DNA of 64,000 nt, taken from assembly GCA_020636405.1 (NCBI GenBank), contig JACJXW010000008.1, forward strand, positions 248,001 through 312,000, given 5' to 3'. The notes beneath the pieces were generated by a model. The model saw nothing but the letters and a program-made list of their open reading frames with translations. It was not told the origin of the DNA and searched no databases. The first letter of the stretch is position 1; each line of letters starts with the position of its first letter. Position numbers and translations under genes: made by a program. Positions 1-8,218 of the stretch are shown here, piece by piece. This stretch comes from Lewinellaceae bacterium. GTDB lineage: Bacteria; Bacteroidota; Bacteroidia; Chitinophagales; Saprospiraceae.

Positions 1-396
1 GCTCTCCATGAACTGAGGCATGGCAAAGGAGTCGTTCAGGCTGATGAGCTGGTTCTGTGGAATACCGACCGTGGGGCGGTTGTTGATATAGGTGCTGTAA
101 TCGTATAATGGGACGATGGTATTCAGCCCGTCATTGCCTCCGGCCAGGCGGATGATGACCAGCGCCCGTTCCTCGATGCCCCCGGCGAGCAAAGCCGTTA
201 ATGGAGAAATGCCCAACGCCTTGACCGGCATCCCTCCGAGGAGGGTGGCGCCGCCGGTGGCCAGCCCCAGGTTTTTCAGGAAAGTGCGCCGGCTCCACCG
301 CCGGTGGTCCTGTTGGTGGGCATCGCCGTGTTCACGGGCACTGCCGTAACGGTTCTTTTTATGATCGTGGTTGTACATGAGGTATTTCTTTTTCAT
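1..396 (-). CDS. DUF1501 family protein, N-terminal part (runs off the left edge)
   Basis: This is the first ~132 residues of a DUF1501 protein; the rest lies beyond position 1. After a short basic stretch there is a twin-arginine signal (RRTFLKNLGLATGG), then the family hallmark LVIIRLAGGNDGLNTIVP. DUF1501 proteins are Tat-exported, related to the alkaline phosphatase/sulfatase fold, and have no settled substrate. The ATG at 394-396 is chosen because it places the Tat motif about 35 residues in; an ATG 18 bases downstream is also possible. It lies 83 bp after the DUF1800 gene on the same strand, the usual pairing of these two families in Bacteroidota and Planctomycetota, so the two are probably co-transcribed. 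Family assignment is firm; function is not known. Confidence 0.85.
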   Translation of the reverse strand, partial: MKKKYLMYNHDHKKNRYGSAREHGDAHQQDHRRWSRRTFLKNLGLATGGATLLGGMPVKALGISPLTALLAGGIEERALVIIRLAGGNDGLNTIVPLYDYSTYINNRPTVGIPQNQLISLNDSFAMPQFMES

Positions 397-467
397 TTTT
401 TTGAGAATGATTTCAATTTGGCCGATTCCCGGATCTCCGCCTATGCATACAGCACGACAGGAGGAGA

Positions 468-485
468 CGAATCCACGAATCAACC
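468..485. repeat. Short word-repeat copy at the DUF1800 stop codon
   Basis: ACGAATCCACGAATCAAC uses the same words (CGAATCC, CGAATCAA) as the arrays near 7.5 kb and 22.5 kb. It overlaps the last codons and TGA stop (480-482) of the DUF1800 gene. A weak counter-oriented match (GATTCCCGGATC, 424-435) lies to its left. Probably a minimal or eroded array. Confidence 0.5.
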
Positions 486-1934
486 CAGCTGAAACTCCGG
501 CAGCCGTGCCAGGTAGTTGATCAGCAGGAGCACCTGATAGGGCACGGTTTCCCAATTGAGGTTCCACTGGCCGGAGGCGTAGTAGTTTTCGGGAATATCA
601 GCTTTGAAGGCCAGGTATGCCCGTTCATTCAGCTCTGGTGTCTGTAGCCCGATGGGCACCAGTTGCTCAATGATGGCTCCGGCCACCAGCTCAGGCATGT
701 TGGAGTTAGGGTCACCTGTAACTGTTTGCGCGAAGGTTCGGAACTGTTCGGGATCCTGTTGCCAGGCGGCGTACATGAGGTAGGCGATGGTATTCCAGCG
801 CCCGGTGAGCGTGCTGGTGCTGATCCAGGCCCGGTTGCCCGGCCAGCCGGCGACATTGGGCGGGATAGAGAGGGTTTGCCCCAGTTGGCTGGACGTGTAG
901 AGCGCCAGCTCTTTCATCTCCTGCCCGATGGCCAGATCACTTTCTATCAGGAAGCTGAAGGTGAGTTCCAGCGGGCTTTTCACCTGGACGCCCAGCACGG
1001 CCTCGTCGAAGAAATGCTCGCTGCGGAACAGTTGGCGGAGGACCGGCTCCAGTTCGAAGTTGTTCTGCAGGAAAGTCTGCGCCAGCCCGCTGACGATGGC
1101 CTCATCCACCTCCGGATGCACAAAAAAACGGTAGAGTTTGCGGCAGATGAAATCGGCGATCTCGTTGGGGCGCTGCTCGAAGAGAATGTTCACAACGTCG
1201 TCGTAGCCCCAGTTGCCGGTTTGGCCAAAGATGGACTTTGTCCCGTTGTCCCATTGGAAGGGGTTGAAATAGATGTCTCCGCATCCGACGAGGACGAGGG
1301 TATAACCGGTGAGGGCCCTTGCCGTCTCCACGATGTCCTGCTGGGTGTAACCGTTATCGGCGCCCAGCGTAAAGAGTTCGTACAGCTCGCGGGCGTAGTT
1401 CTCGTTGGGGTCCCCCGCACGGTTTTGCAGGCCGTTGAGGTATACGAGCATGGCCGGGGTCTTGCCTATTTCGTACACAAAATCCTTGAAATTACCCAGG
1501 CAGTGTTGCTGCAGGACTTTGTGGTAACGGTACAGGTAGGAGGGGCATACATAGGATTCGTACTCGGTGACAAAGTGGTTGTGCCAGAACAGGGTCATCT
1601 TTCCCCGTAAAGGGTTGTCCAGCATGTCGGTGGCCCAGGTGCGCAGCCATTCAATGAACTGCTCCTCGATCTGGGCCGGAAAATCCGTATAGTCGTTGAA
1701 AGTCCAGTCCGCCCAGGCCGGCGGAGTGCTGAGTGGGGCGCTTAGCGCGGCGTCGATCATTTCGTCCACCAGAGAAAGCGGGCTTTGCGCCAGGGCCTGC
1801 TCCTGTTTCAGGAACGGAGCTCCGAAGCCCAGGCGCCGGTATAGGTGAGCGGCGCGCTGCCGGTTCCAGGGCCAGGTGGCCGAGGGCAGGTACGGGGCCA
1901 GCGTTCCCGAGGTACAGTTGAGTACTGTTTCCAT
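480..1934 (-). CDS. DUF1800 family protein
   Basis: 484 residues. The N-terminus carries the DUF1800 signature (AAHLYRRLGFGAP near residue 28). Further family marks are FWHNHFVTE near 120, GDPNENYARELYELFTLG near 175, and a C-terminal FVHPEVDE and PPNVAGWPG segment. DUF1800 proteins are large, mostly helical, usually exported and of unknown biochemical role; they nearly always sit beside a DUF1501 gene, as here (83 bp upstream of it, same strand). No clear signal peptide is visible at the chosen ATG. The stop codon lies inside a short repeat word array. About 180 bp separate this gene from the divergent oxidoreductase gene, and that gap must hold both promoters. Confidence 0.9.
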   Translation of the reverse strand: METVLNCTSGTLAPYLPSATWPWNRQRAAHLYRRLGFGAPFLKQEQALAQSPLSLVDEMIDAALSAPLSTPPAWADWTFNDYTDFPAQIEEQFIEWLRTWATDMLDNPLRGKMTLFWHNHFVTEYESYVCPSYLYRYHKVLQQHCLGNFKDFVYEIGKTPAMLVYLNGLQNRAGDPNENYARELYELFTLGADNGYTQQDIVETARALTGYTLVLVGCGDIYFNPFQWDNGTKSIFGQTGNWGYDDVVNILFEQRPNEIADFICRKLYRFFVHPEVDEAIVSGLAQTFLQNNFELEPVLRQLFRSEHFFDEAVLGVQVKSPLELTFSFLIESDLAIGQEMKELALYTSSQLGQTLSIPPNVAGWPGNRAWISTSTLTGRWNTIAYLMYAAWQQDPEQFRTFAQTVTGDPNSNMPELVAGAIIEQLVPIGLQTPELNERAYLAFKADIPENYYASGQWNLNWETVPYQVLLLINYLARLPEFQLG

Positions 1935-2114
1935 GTTTTTTTTATAAAGAAACGACCTGGATTGAAAATACCCTACCCCTGCAAAAGGGAAAAAGAAAAA
2001 CTGTTGATCCTTACCCCTGAAATTTTAAGTAACCAGATTTTTATCCCGAAAGAACAGCTGTTACATTAGTGGTGGAAATAGGAAATTAAATTAATCATCA
2101 AACCTTCCGCAACT

Positions 2115-3500
2115 ATGACGAACAATCGCCGATCCTTCATCAAAAACCTCACCGCCGGCCTGCTCGGCACTGCCGTAGGCCCTTCCTTCCTCCATGCCAG
2201 AGAAGCCCATTTCACCGAACTGGAGATACTCGACCGCCATTTCGCGCCGGCTGACCGCATCCGCCTGGCCGCCATCGGCATGGGCATCCAGGGTTTTGCC
2301 AACATGCGGACGGCAGTAAAGGTGCCGGGCGTCGAACTGGTTGCAGTTTGCGACCTGTATGACGGCCATCTGGTACGCAGCAAAGAAGTGTTTGGTAACG
2401 ACTTGTTCACCACCCGCGATTACCGGGAGATACTGAGCCGCAGTGATATCGACGCCGTTTGCATTTCCACCCCGGACCACTGGCACGACAAGATCTGCAT
2501 CGAAGCACTGCAGGCCGGCAAGGCCGTCTACTGTGAAAAACCTATGGTACACAAACTGGAAGAAGGGCAGGCGGTGATCGACGCTCAGAAGAAGAGTGGC
2601 AAGGCGTTCCAGGTGGGCAGCCAGCGGGTCAGCTCGGTGATCACCTGGAAAGCCCGGGAACTCTTTGAGCAGGGGGCCATTGGCCAGTTGGTTCTGGTGG
2701 AGGCCTATTACGACCGCCAGTCCGCTAACGGCGCCTGGCAATATTCCATTCCCACCGACGCTTCTATGGAAACCATTGGGTGGGATCGCTTCCTGGGCGA
2801 TGCTCCCAAACACCCCTTCGACCCGGTACGCTTCTTCCGCTGGCGCAATTACCGGGATTACGGGACCGGCATGGCGGGCGACCTCTATGTCCACCTCTTT
2901 TCGGCGCTCCATACAGTATTGGATTCCAAAGGGCCGGAGCGGATCTTCAGCACCGGCGGCCTGCGCTACTGGAAAGACGGCCGCGACGTGCCCGATGTGC
3001 AGCTCACGGTGCTGGACTATCCGGAAACGAAAGCGCATCCCGCCTTTAACATGCAACTGCGCTGCAACTTTGTCGATGGCAACGGCGGGGGCTCTGCCGT
3101 TAAACTGGTAGGCACGGAAGGCTCCATCAACCTGGGGTGGGGTACGGTATCGGTCCAGCGCCATGTCATGTCCTCTCAACCGGGTTACGGCGGCTGGGAT
3201 ACTTTTGACACTTTTTCCGAAGCCCAGCAGGAAGCCTTCGAAAAGTGGTATAAAACGCAATATCCCATGCCGGACTCCAGGATCGTCGAACCGGAGGAGA
3301 TGGTTTACCGGTCGCCGGAGGGATACAGCGACCACCTCGACCACTGGGCCAACTTCTTCGCCTGCATGCGCAACGGCAAGCCGGTATTTGAGGATGCCGC
3401 CTTCGGCCTGCGTGCCGCCGGCCCTTCACTGGCCTCCAACGTGAGTTACTTCAGCGACAAGCCGGTAATGTGGGACCCGGTAGGGATGAAGATCCGGTAG
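2115..3500 (+). CDS. Tat-exported Gfo/Idh/MocA family oxidoreductase
   Basis: 461 residues. The start gives a twin-arginine signal directly (NNRRSFIKNLTAGLLGTAVG), so the enzyme should act in the periplasm. A Rossmann fold follows: IRLAAIGMGIQGFANM with the GxGxxG turn near residue 60, and the family motif YCEKPMVHKLEEGQ near residue 140, whose EKP lysine contacts the NAD(P) cofactor. The C-terminal half is the Gfo/Idh/MocA alpha/beta domain. Secreted members in Bacteroidota typically oxidise or rearrange sugars or inositol-like polyols, or act as glycosidases through a transient oxidation; the substrate cannot be read from sequence. Transcribed alone, divergent from DUF1800 and convergent with the TonB gene; its stop codon touches a heptamer array. 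Confidence 0.9.
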   Translation: MTNNRRSFIKNLTAGLLGTAVGPSFLHAREAHFTELEILDRHFAPADRIRLAAIGMGIQGFANMRTAVKVPGVELVAVCDLYDGHLVRSKEVFGNDLFTTRDYREILSRSDIDAVCISTPDHWHDKICIEALQAGKAVYCEKPMVHKLEEGQAVIDAQKKSGKAFQVGSQRVSSVITWKARELFEQGAIGQLVLVEAYYDRQSANGAWQYSIPTDASMETIGWDRFLGDAPKHPFDPVRFFRWRNYRDYGTGMAGDLYVHLFSALHTVLDSKGPERIFSTGGLRYWKDGRDVPDVQLTVLDYPETKAHPAFNMQLRCNFVDGNGGGSAVKLVGTEGSINLGWGTVSVQRHVMSSQPGYGGWDTFDTFSEAQQEAFEKWYKTQYPMPDSRIVEPEEMVYRSPEGYSDHLDHWANFFACMRNGKPVFEDAAFGLRAAGPSLASNVSYFSDKPVMWDPVGMKIR

Positions 3501-3620
3501 ATTTGCGATTTATGATTTGTGATTTGCGATTTATGATTTGCGATGGAGGGCTGCAGCGTGCGCGGGGTGGAGAACATCCCAAATCGAAAATCAAACGTCG
3601 CAAATCGAAAATCAAAAGGG
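3501..3620. repeat. Inverted heptamer array (locus A), stop codon to stop codon
   Basis: The whole gap between two convergent genes is one structure. Left arm 3501-3546: six in-phase 7-mers (ATTTGCG, ATTTATG, ATTTGTG, ATTTGCG, ATTTATG, ATTTGCG). Loop 3547-3577: a G-rich 31 nt. Right arm 3578-3620: the reverse complement reads ATTTTCG, ATTTGCG, ACGTTTG, ATTTTCG, ATTTGGG. The arms start on the base after one stop codon and end on the base before the other. The transcript could fold into a long stem and act as a bidirectional terminator, but the repeated-word build is not that of an ordinary terminator. Confidence 0.8.
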
Positions 3621-6413
3621 TCACCATTCGATCTGCACGAACAGGTTGGGGGTAAATCCCAGCATGGGCCGTTCGAGGTTGTAAACCCCGGGCTGGCCGT
3701 CATTGTACTGGGGCGGTACAGGGAAGAAATCGATGTCGAACAGGTTTCTGCGGTTGTAGAAGTTGAAGGCCGACAGCCCGAGTTTTCCCGTCCACCGTTC
3801 GGTATCGAAGCGGTAATCGACGGCCAGGTCGAGGCGGTGGTAGGCGGGCAGGCGGCCGTTGTTGGGTTTGTCGTATTTCAGGAAAAAGATGGGCTCACCG
3901 GTTTGCTCATCGGGCCGGGCGCCCATATCGGTAGGCATGGTGAAGGGTTTACCGCTGCCGTAGAAGAAGGTGGCGGAAAGATTCCATTTGTTCAGGCGCA
4001 GCGTTTGGGTGAAATTGAGCAGGTGCCGCTGGTCGTTGTCGGCGGGGAAGGGCTCTCCGGCGTTGAAGGCGTCGAATTCGTTGGTCACTGCGCCCAGAGA
4101 ATAGCTCAGCCAGAGCGTATAGCGGGGCCAGCGGTGCTTCAACAGGATATCGAAACCGGTGGCCCGCAGGGTGCCATCCTGGGTGAAGGGGTTCTCTACA
4201 TCCTCCTCCAGGGTGACCTTCCAGGAAGACAGGTTGCCTACCAGTTTTTGGTAGTAGTCCACTTCCATTTCGAAGCGGCCCAGCTGGTAGCCGAAGCCTA
4301 GCGACCACTGTCCTGCATAGAGGGGGCGGAAGTTCCTGCCGGCGATCACCCAAACGCCCTCCCCGGCGCCAAGGTCACTGTAGAATGGCGGCATCTGATA
4401 GACATATTGCCGGTACGTGCCCAGGTTGGCCTGGAAAAAAAACTGCTTGCCAAATGGATAATAACTGGCGGAAAAGCGGGGCATGGCCGCCCGGTGCTGA
4501 TCCAGAGCGCTGTCCGCCCTAATGGGGGTGAAAATTTCAGAACGCAGGCCCAGCGTCACTTCCAACCTGTCGGGCACCTTGTAAGTGTAGGCGCCGAACA
4601 GGGCGGAGGTTGTCCCTTCAAAAGCTTCGGCTCCTGTATTGCGGTTGCCGTCCCGGCGTTCTTCTTCATACTGAAAATCGGCTTTTTGCCCCTGTCCCAT
4701 CCACCCCAGCCGCAGGTGGTGCCGGGGATGCACCTGCCAGTCGTGGTGCAGTTGCAGGCTCCAGTCGCGCAGTTGGTTGAAGGTCCGGAAGCGGAACTCG
4801 AAGGGGATATCCGGGTCGAAGGTATAGTGGAAACGGTACTCATTGGTGAAGGTGCTGGCCACCAGGCGGGCGTGGGTGGTGAAATTTTCGGCCCAATCCA
4901 TCTTGTAATTGAAGCTCAGTCCGGAGTTGTCAACCCGGAGCTGGTCTTGGGTATAAAGGTCATCGGCAAAGCTGAAGTTGTAGTCGAACTGGTCGCTCCC
5001 TGCGTACAAGCTCACCGACAGGTGGCTCTTATTGCCCAGGCGGGCGTACCATTTGGCGTTGATGTCGGCATAGTGGAATACCGGGCTGGTAAGCGCTTCT
5101 CCCTGGCCTTTCTGTTCTGCCTCGCGGTTTTCATATACCCTGCCTTTGGCGAAGATGCGGTTGAAGATATTCTGATAAGCCCGGCTCTGGATCAGGTCGG
5201 TGTATGACCGGCGGAGGGCCAGCAACAGGGCCGCCCGCTCCTTTTTGATAGGGATCTCCATAAACCCGTGGAGGTTGATGTGATTCATTCCCACGCCGTA
5301 GCGGAGTTCTTTTCCCAATTCCGGCTTACCGGTAATGTCGATCACTCCGGATACGCGCGCCCCGTATTCTGCCCCGAAACCGCCGCGGTAGACGTCCATA
5401 CTTTGGGCGACGTAAGGATTGATGGCCGAGTAGTAACCAAAAAAGTGGCCGGTATGGTAGATCGGTATGCCGTCCCACAGCAACAGGTTCTGGTCGGAGG
5501 TGCCGCCCCGGATGCTGAGGTTGGAAGCCGACTCGTCGGAGGCGCTGATGCCGGGCAGCAGCTGCAGCCCGCGCAGCAGGTCGGGTTCTCCCCAGCCCGG
5601 CAGGGTAGGGATCTGCCCGGGATGGAAATGGTAGCGATTGCCATGCTCTCGTTCCAGCATGTCGATGGTGAACTCCTTGACCAGCACGCTGGCAAGTTGA
5701 GTGGCCGTTGGCGCCAGGCGTATGGCCCGGCAGGGCTGCTGGGCGAAGCTCTGCGCCGGTAGCGTGGCCCCCTGGTACCCCACATAGCTGGCCACCAGCG
5801 TATCTGCCGGGCCCAGGATGGCCGGCAGCTCAAAATAACCCTCGGCATCCGTTGAGCAACCGGTAGCGGTACCCCGCAGATAAACAGTGGCATAGGGTAG
5901 GGGCGTGTCGGTGCCTGCTTCCAGTACGCGGCCGCACAAAAGCAGCGGTTCCGGTGGCCTGGGTTTCAGGACGATGTAGCCCTCGTCGATCCGGCTGTAG
6001 GCCAGCCCGGTACCTTCCAACAGCTCGGCCAGGACAGCCTCCAGTTCCCTATCCATGTCGGGGCTCGGCACTTCAATGCCCTCCACCAGGGCGTCATCGT
6101 AGGCGAAGGAGACCTGGAATTGTGCTTCTATTTGCTGGAGGGCCTGGCGTAGGGGGGCTTTTTGGACGGGTTGGGCATAGGAAAGTAAAGGAAAGAAAAT
6201 TGCCAGGGCAAACAGAATAATTTTGGATGCTTTAAAGTAGCCGCCTACAATTTGATTACGACGATTAGAAAACTCGGCAGCCAATGGGAAATTGACGCCC
6301 GAGGCGGCGCTGTCGGGGCGCAATTTCCTATTGCGCTCGGACTTAAGCTTGGGGTATAGGTAAATTAATTCTGTCCAACTGCTGAATTGATTTTTACGGA
6401 TTCTCCCAACCAT
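3621..6413 (-). CDS. TonB-dependent receptor with STN and carboxypeptidase-regulatory domains
   Basis: Outer-membrane TonB-dependent transporter, the receptor of a cell-surface signalling triad with the FecR and ECF sigma genes upstream. In order: signal peptide (ILFALAIFFPLLSYAQ), STN domain (LRQALQQIEAQFQVSFAYDD) that would contact FecR, a carboxypeptidase-regulatory-like fold (LCGRVLEAGTDTPLPYATVY), the plug (LSIRGGTSDQNLLLWDGIP) and a ~600-residue beta barrel ending in aromatic LFVQIEW. The start is uncertain: the ATG at 6413 leaves ~58 odd residues before the signal peptide, and this leader DNA holds a strong hairpin (6282-6333) and a G-run repeat, so translation may begin nearer 6240 at a non-ATG codon. 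Ligand unknown. Confidence 0.85.
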   Translation of the reverse strand: MVGRIRKNQFSSWTELIYLYPKLKSERNRKLRPDSAASGVNFPLAAEFSNRRNQIVGGYFKASKIILFALAIFFPLLSYAQPVQKAPLRQALQQIEAQFQVSFAYDDALVEGIEVPSPDMDRELEAVLAELLEGTGLAYSRIDEGYIVLKPRPPEPLLLCGRVLEAGTDTPLPYATVYLRGTATGCSTDAEGYFELPAILGPADTLVASYVGYQGATLPAQSFAQQPCRAIRLAPTATQLASVLVKEFTIDMLEREHGNRYHFHPGQIPTLPGWGEPDLLRGLQLLPGISASDESASNLSIRGGTSDQNLLLWDGIPIYHTGHFFGYYSAINPYVAQSMDVYRGGFGAEYGARVSGVIDITGKPELGKELRYGVGMNHINLHGFMEIPIKKERAALLLALRRSYTDLIQSRAYQNIFNRIFAKGRVYENREAEQKGQGEALTSPVFHYADINAKWYARLGNKSHLSVSLYAGSDQFDYNFSFADDLYTQDQLRVDNSGLSFNYKMDWAENFTTHARLVASTFTNEYRFHYTFDPDIPFEFRFRTFNQLRDWSLQLHHDWQVHPRHHLRLGWMGQGQKADFQYEEERRDGNRNTGAEAFEGTTSALFGAYTYKVPDRLEVTLGLRSEIFTPIRADSALDQHRAAMPRFSASYYPFGKQFFFQANLGTYRQYVYQMPPFYSDLGAGEGVWVIAGRNFRPLYAGQWSLGFGYQLGRFEMEVDYYQKLVGNLSSWKVTLEEDVENPFTQDGTLRATGFDILLKHRWPRYTLWLSYSLGAVTNEFDAFNAGEPFPADNDQRHLLNFTQTLRLNKWNLSATFFYGSGKPFTMPTDMGARPDEQTGEPIFFLKYDKPNNGRLPAYHRLDLAVDYRFDTERWTGKLGLSAFNFYNRRNLFDIDFFPVPPQYNDGQPGVYNLERPMLGFTPNLFVQIEW
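6282..6333. promoter_or_regulatory. Long hairpin in the leader of the TonB receptor gene
   Basis: CAATGGGAAATTGACGCCC (6282-6300) pairs with GGGGCGCAATTTCCTATTG (6315-6333), with one bulged A and one mismatch, around a 14-nt loop. It lies just upstream of the signal-peptide codons. A translated N-terminal extension through such a stem is unlikely, so it is more plausibly an untranslated regulatory leader or a remnant of a small repeat. Confidence 0.45.
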
Positions 6414-6430
6414 TAAATCGAAGAAAACTA

Positions 6431-6460
6431 TCTCCCCCTGGGGGGAGTAGGAGGGGGGAT
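6431..6460. repeat. Palindromic C-run/G-run repeat, copy 1
   Basis: TCTCCCCCTGGGGGGAGTAG followed by GAGGGGGGAT. A C-run and G-run form a tight hairpin, followed by a second G-run. A near-identical unit is found inside the TcB-TcC gene at 44554-44581. Units of this type are scattered between genes in many Bacteroidota. Confidence 0.55.
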
Positions 6461-6495
6461 CTTTGAATTTAAAAACCTCTGTCGCCATAAAGCTT

Positions 6496-7401
6496 TCATT
6501 CGGTAATTCGAACCTTTCCTTCGTCCAAAATCGTATACTCGAGCCCCATAGCCTCACACACCGCCTTTAGGGCCACCTCCAGGTCGTCGTGCGGGAAGCG
6601 CCCGGTGAAGGTGCGGCCGGCCAGATCGGGCGCCAATATTTGAATACCGTATTGCCGCTCCATCTCCCGGAAGACTTCCGGGAGTGGCGCCAGCTGGAAG
6701 CTGCTCTGCCCGTTCGTCCAGCTGGGCGTCGTAGCCTCAGTGGTGAAGGTATCGGTAGCCCCCTCTGTTTTTTTGAGGCCCTGTCCTGGCAGCAAAGTAT
6801 CTTGCCGGCTGTCTGTCCGGACGAGTACTTTGCCTTCCAAACAAGATACCTCGAAGCGCTGTCCCCGGGCAAATACATTGAAACGGGTGCCGAGTACCTG
6901 AACGCTGCCCAGCGCTGTGCTGACTTGAAAAGTACTTCCTTTCGTCACGGAAAAGTAGGCTTCTCCCTCCAGTTCAACCTCCCGGCCAGATCCTTTCCGG
7001 TTGTCCTTATAACGCAACGCGGAACTGGCATTGAGTATTACCTCAGAACCATCGGGCAGGGTGATGGCTTCTTTGGCCGCCAACCCGGTGGCCCATTCCG
7101 GCGCCGGGCGGAACAGCCACAGCAACAGGGCCAGCCCGGCGATGGCGGCGGCAATGCCGCTCACCCAGATCAAACGGAGCCGGCGGGTACTCGCCCGGGA
7201 GCGCTTATGCCGGGCGGCGAGCAACCGTGCCAACGCAGCCTCGTGGTCCATCGGCCGGGGGGCGCCGCGCTCCAGAGCGGCCTGGACAGACTGCCAACGG
7301 CGATAGCCCTCGCTGCTTTCCCAGCGGCGCAGCTCCTCCCCGCTCAGCTCCCCGTTGAGCCAGCGCAGCAGTATGTCGTTATCCGGTTGTTGTGGTTCCA
7401 T
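6496..7401 (-). CDS. FecR family anti-sigma factor
   Basis: 301 residues, inner-membrane regulator that holds the ECF sigma factor until the TonB receptor signals. A short cytoplasmic N-terminal region (DNDILLRWLNGELSGEE, the usual FecR start) is followed by one membrane helix (SGIAAAIAGLALLLWLF, about residues 82-98). The periplasmic FecR domain comes next (ITLPDGSEVILNASSALRY and VLGTRFNVFA), then a C-terminal STN-like DUF4974 domain (LPEVFREMERQYGIQIL to VCEAMGLEYTI). Order on the minus strand is sigma factor, fecR, TonB receptor, the standard arrangement, with about 110 bp between sigma and fecR taken up by a repeat array. Confidence 0.92.
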   Translation of the reverse strand: MEPQQPDNDILLRWLNGELSGEELRRWESSEGYRRWQSVQAALERGAPRPMDHEAALARLLAARHKRSRASTRRLRLIWVSGIAAAIAGLALLLWLFRPAPEWATGLAAKEAITLPDGSEVILNASSALRYKDNRKGSGREVELEGEAYFSVTKGSTFQVSTALGSVQVLGTRFNVFARGQRFEVSCLEGKVLVRTDSRQDTLLPGQGLKKTEGATDTFTTEATTPSWTNGQSSFQLAPLPEVFREMERQYGIQILAPDLAGRTFTGRFPHDDLEVALKAVCEAMGLEYTILDEGKVRITE

Positions 7402-7452
7402 TGTTGCTCTTTCCTGTTGTATAACGATCTTGCGGGTCGGTACCCTACTATA

Positions 7453-7528
7453 GGTTCGTTATTCGTTTATTCGTTATTCGTAATCCGAATCCACGAATCC
7501 CGAATCCCGATTAAACGAGTCCACGAAC
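7453..7528. repeat. Inverted word array (locus C) at the 3' end of the sigma factor gene
   Basis: Left arm 7453-7483 is built of ATTCGTT-type words (GGTTCGTT, ATTCGTTT, ATTCGTT, ATTCGT). The right arm 7484-7528 is its approximate inverse (CGAATCC, ACGAATCC, CGAATCC, CGATTAA, then GAGTCCACGAAC), with essentially no loop. The right arm runs into the sigma factor gene and supplies its last codons and TAA stop (7511-7513). Confidence 0.75.
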
Positions 7529-8005
7529 AACCTCCAGCGCCCCCTTCATCCGCTTTTCCACCGCTTTGACACTGATCTCCAGCAGTTCCGCGATCTCCCG
7601 GTAGGTCATCCCATCGAGGCGGTTCATGAGGAACACCACGCGGCTGTTTTCCGGCATGGCGGCGATGGTATCCCACAGCCGGGCCTCAAATTCCCTGGTT
7701 TCGTATTCGAACTCCGGCGATTCCACGGCTTTTTCTTCCGCCGGTTGGTTGCGGAATTTCAGTACCACCTTCTGGTGTTTGATGCCGTCGAGAAAGAGGT
7801 TGTAGCCTACCCTGTAGAGGAAGGCTTTGGCCTTTTCGGGAGGCACCTTACGGCAGTACTCCCATAAGCGGAGGAAGGCCTCCTGTGTGAGGTCTTCCGC
7901 CTGGCTGGCATCGCCGCAATGGTAATACAGGTAGTTCCGCAGGCGCTCGGAGAGGCCCAGGAACAATTGGCGGTAGACATCCTCCTTGCAGACATCATTC
8001 ATCAT
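7511..8005 (-). CDS. ECF-type RNA polymerase sigma-70 factor
   Basis: 164 residues from the ATG at 8003-8005; an open frame continues 33 codons further but passes through repeat words, so the inner start is preferred (a second ATG follows immediately). Sigma region 2 is seen in LTQEAFLRLWEYCRKV and AFLYRVGYNLFLDGIK. Region 4 is LDGMTYREIAELLEISVKAV, the helix-turn-helix that reads the -35 element. It resembles the Bacteroidota sigma factors paired with FecR, and fecR and a TonB receptor follow on the same strand. Oddly, its last residues (VVRGLV) and stop are encoded by a repeat array, and a 16-bp exact inverted repeat brackets the gene (7493-7508 and 8064-8079). Confidence 0.92.
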   Translation of the reverse strand: MMNDVCKEDVYRQLFLGLSERLRNYLYYHCGDASQAEDLTQEAFLRLWEYCRKVPPEKAKAFLYRVGYNLFLDGIKHQKVVLKFRNQPAEEKAVESPEFEYETREFEARLWDTIAAMPENSRVVFLMNRLDGMTYREIAELLEISVKAVEKRMKGALEVVRGLV

Positions 8006-8061
8006 AGCGCGGCGGTGCAGTGAGCCGGAAAGATACAGTATTATCCTTTGATGGGCAAAAG

Positions 8062-8098
8062 GGGGGATTCGGGATTCGTAACTCATAACATGGGATTC
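8062..8098. repeat. Word-repeat copy upstream of the sigma factor gene
   Basis: Three GGGATTC words, two of them adjacent, separated from the third by GTAACTCATAACAT. The segment 8064-8079 (GGGATTCGGGATTCGT) is the exact reverse complement of 7493-7508 on the other side of the sigma factor gene. It lies where the sigma factor promoter and leader should be. Confidence 0.65.
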
Positions 8099-8218
8099 AG
8101 CCATTGTCAGGGTTGAAGGCCGGTAAAACAGGCAGAAACCAACTATAATCCTTTTGCTGCATTCTTTCCTTCTTATCCAGTTTTTGCGTAAATTGCCTTA
8201 GGAAAAAGTAGGAAAAGC

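Noticed and set aside
663..1610. Plus-strand 315-residue open frame over DUF1800
   Set aside because: Antisense shadow; composition is typical of reversed codons.
2091..3344. Minus-strand 417-residue open frame over the Gfo/Idh/MocA gene
   Set aside because: It is a shadow of a high-GC coding strand; the plus strand has Tat, Rossmann and EKP motifs.
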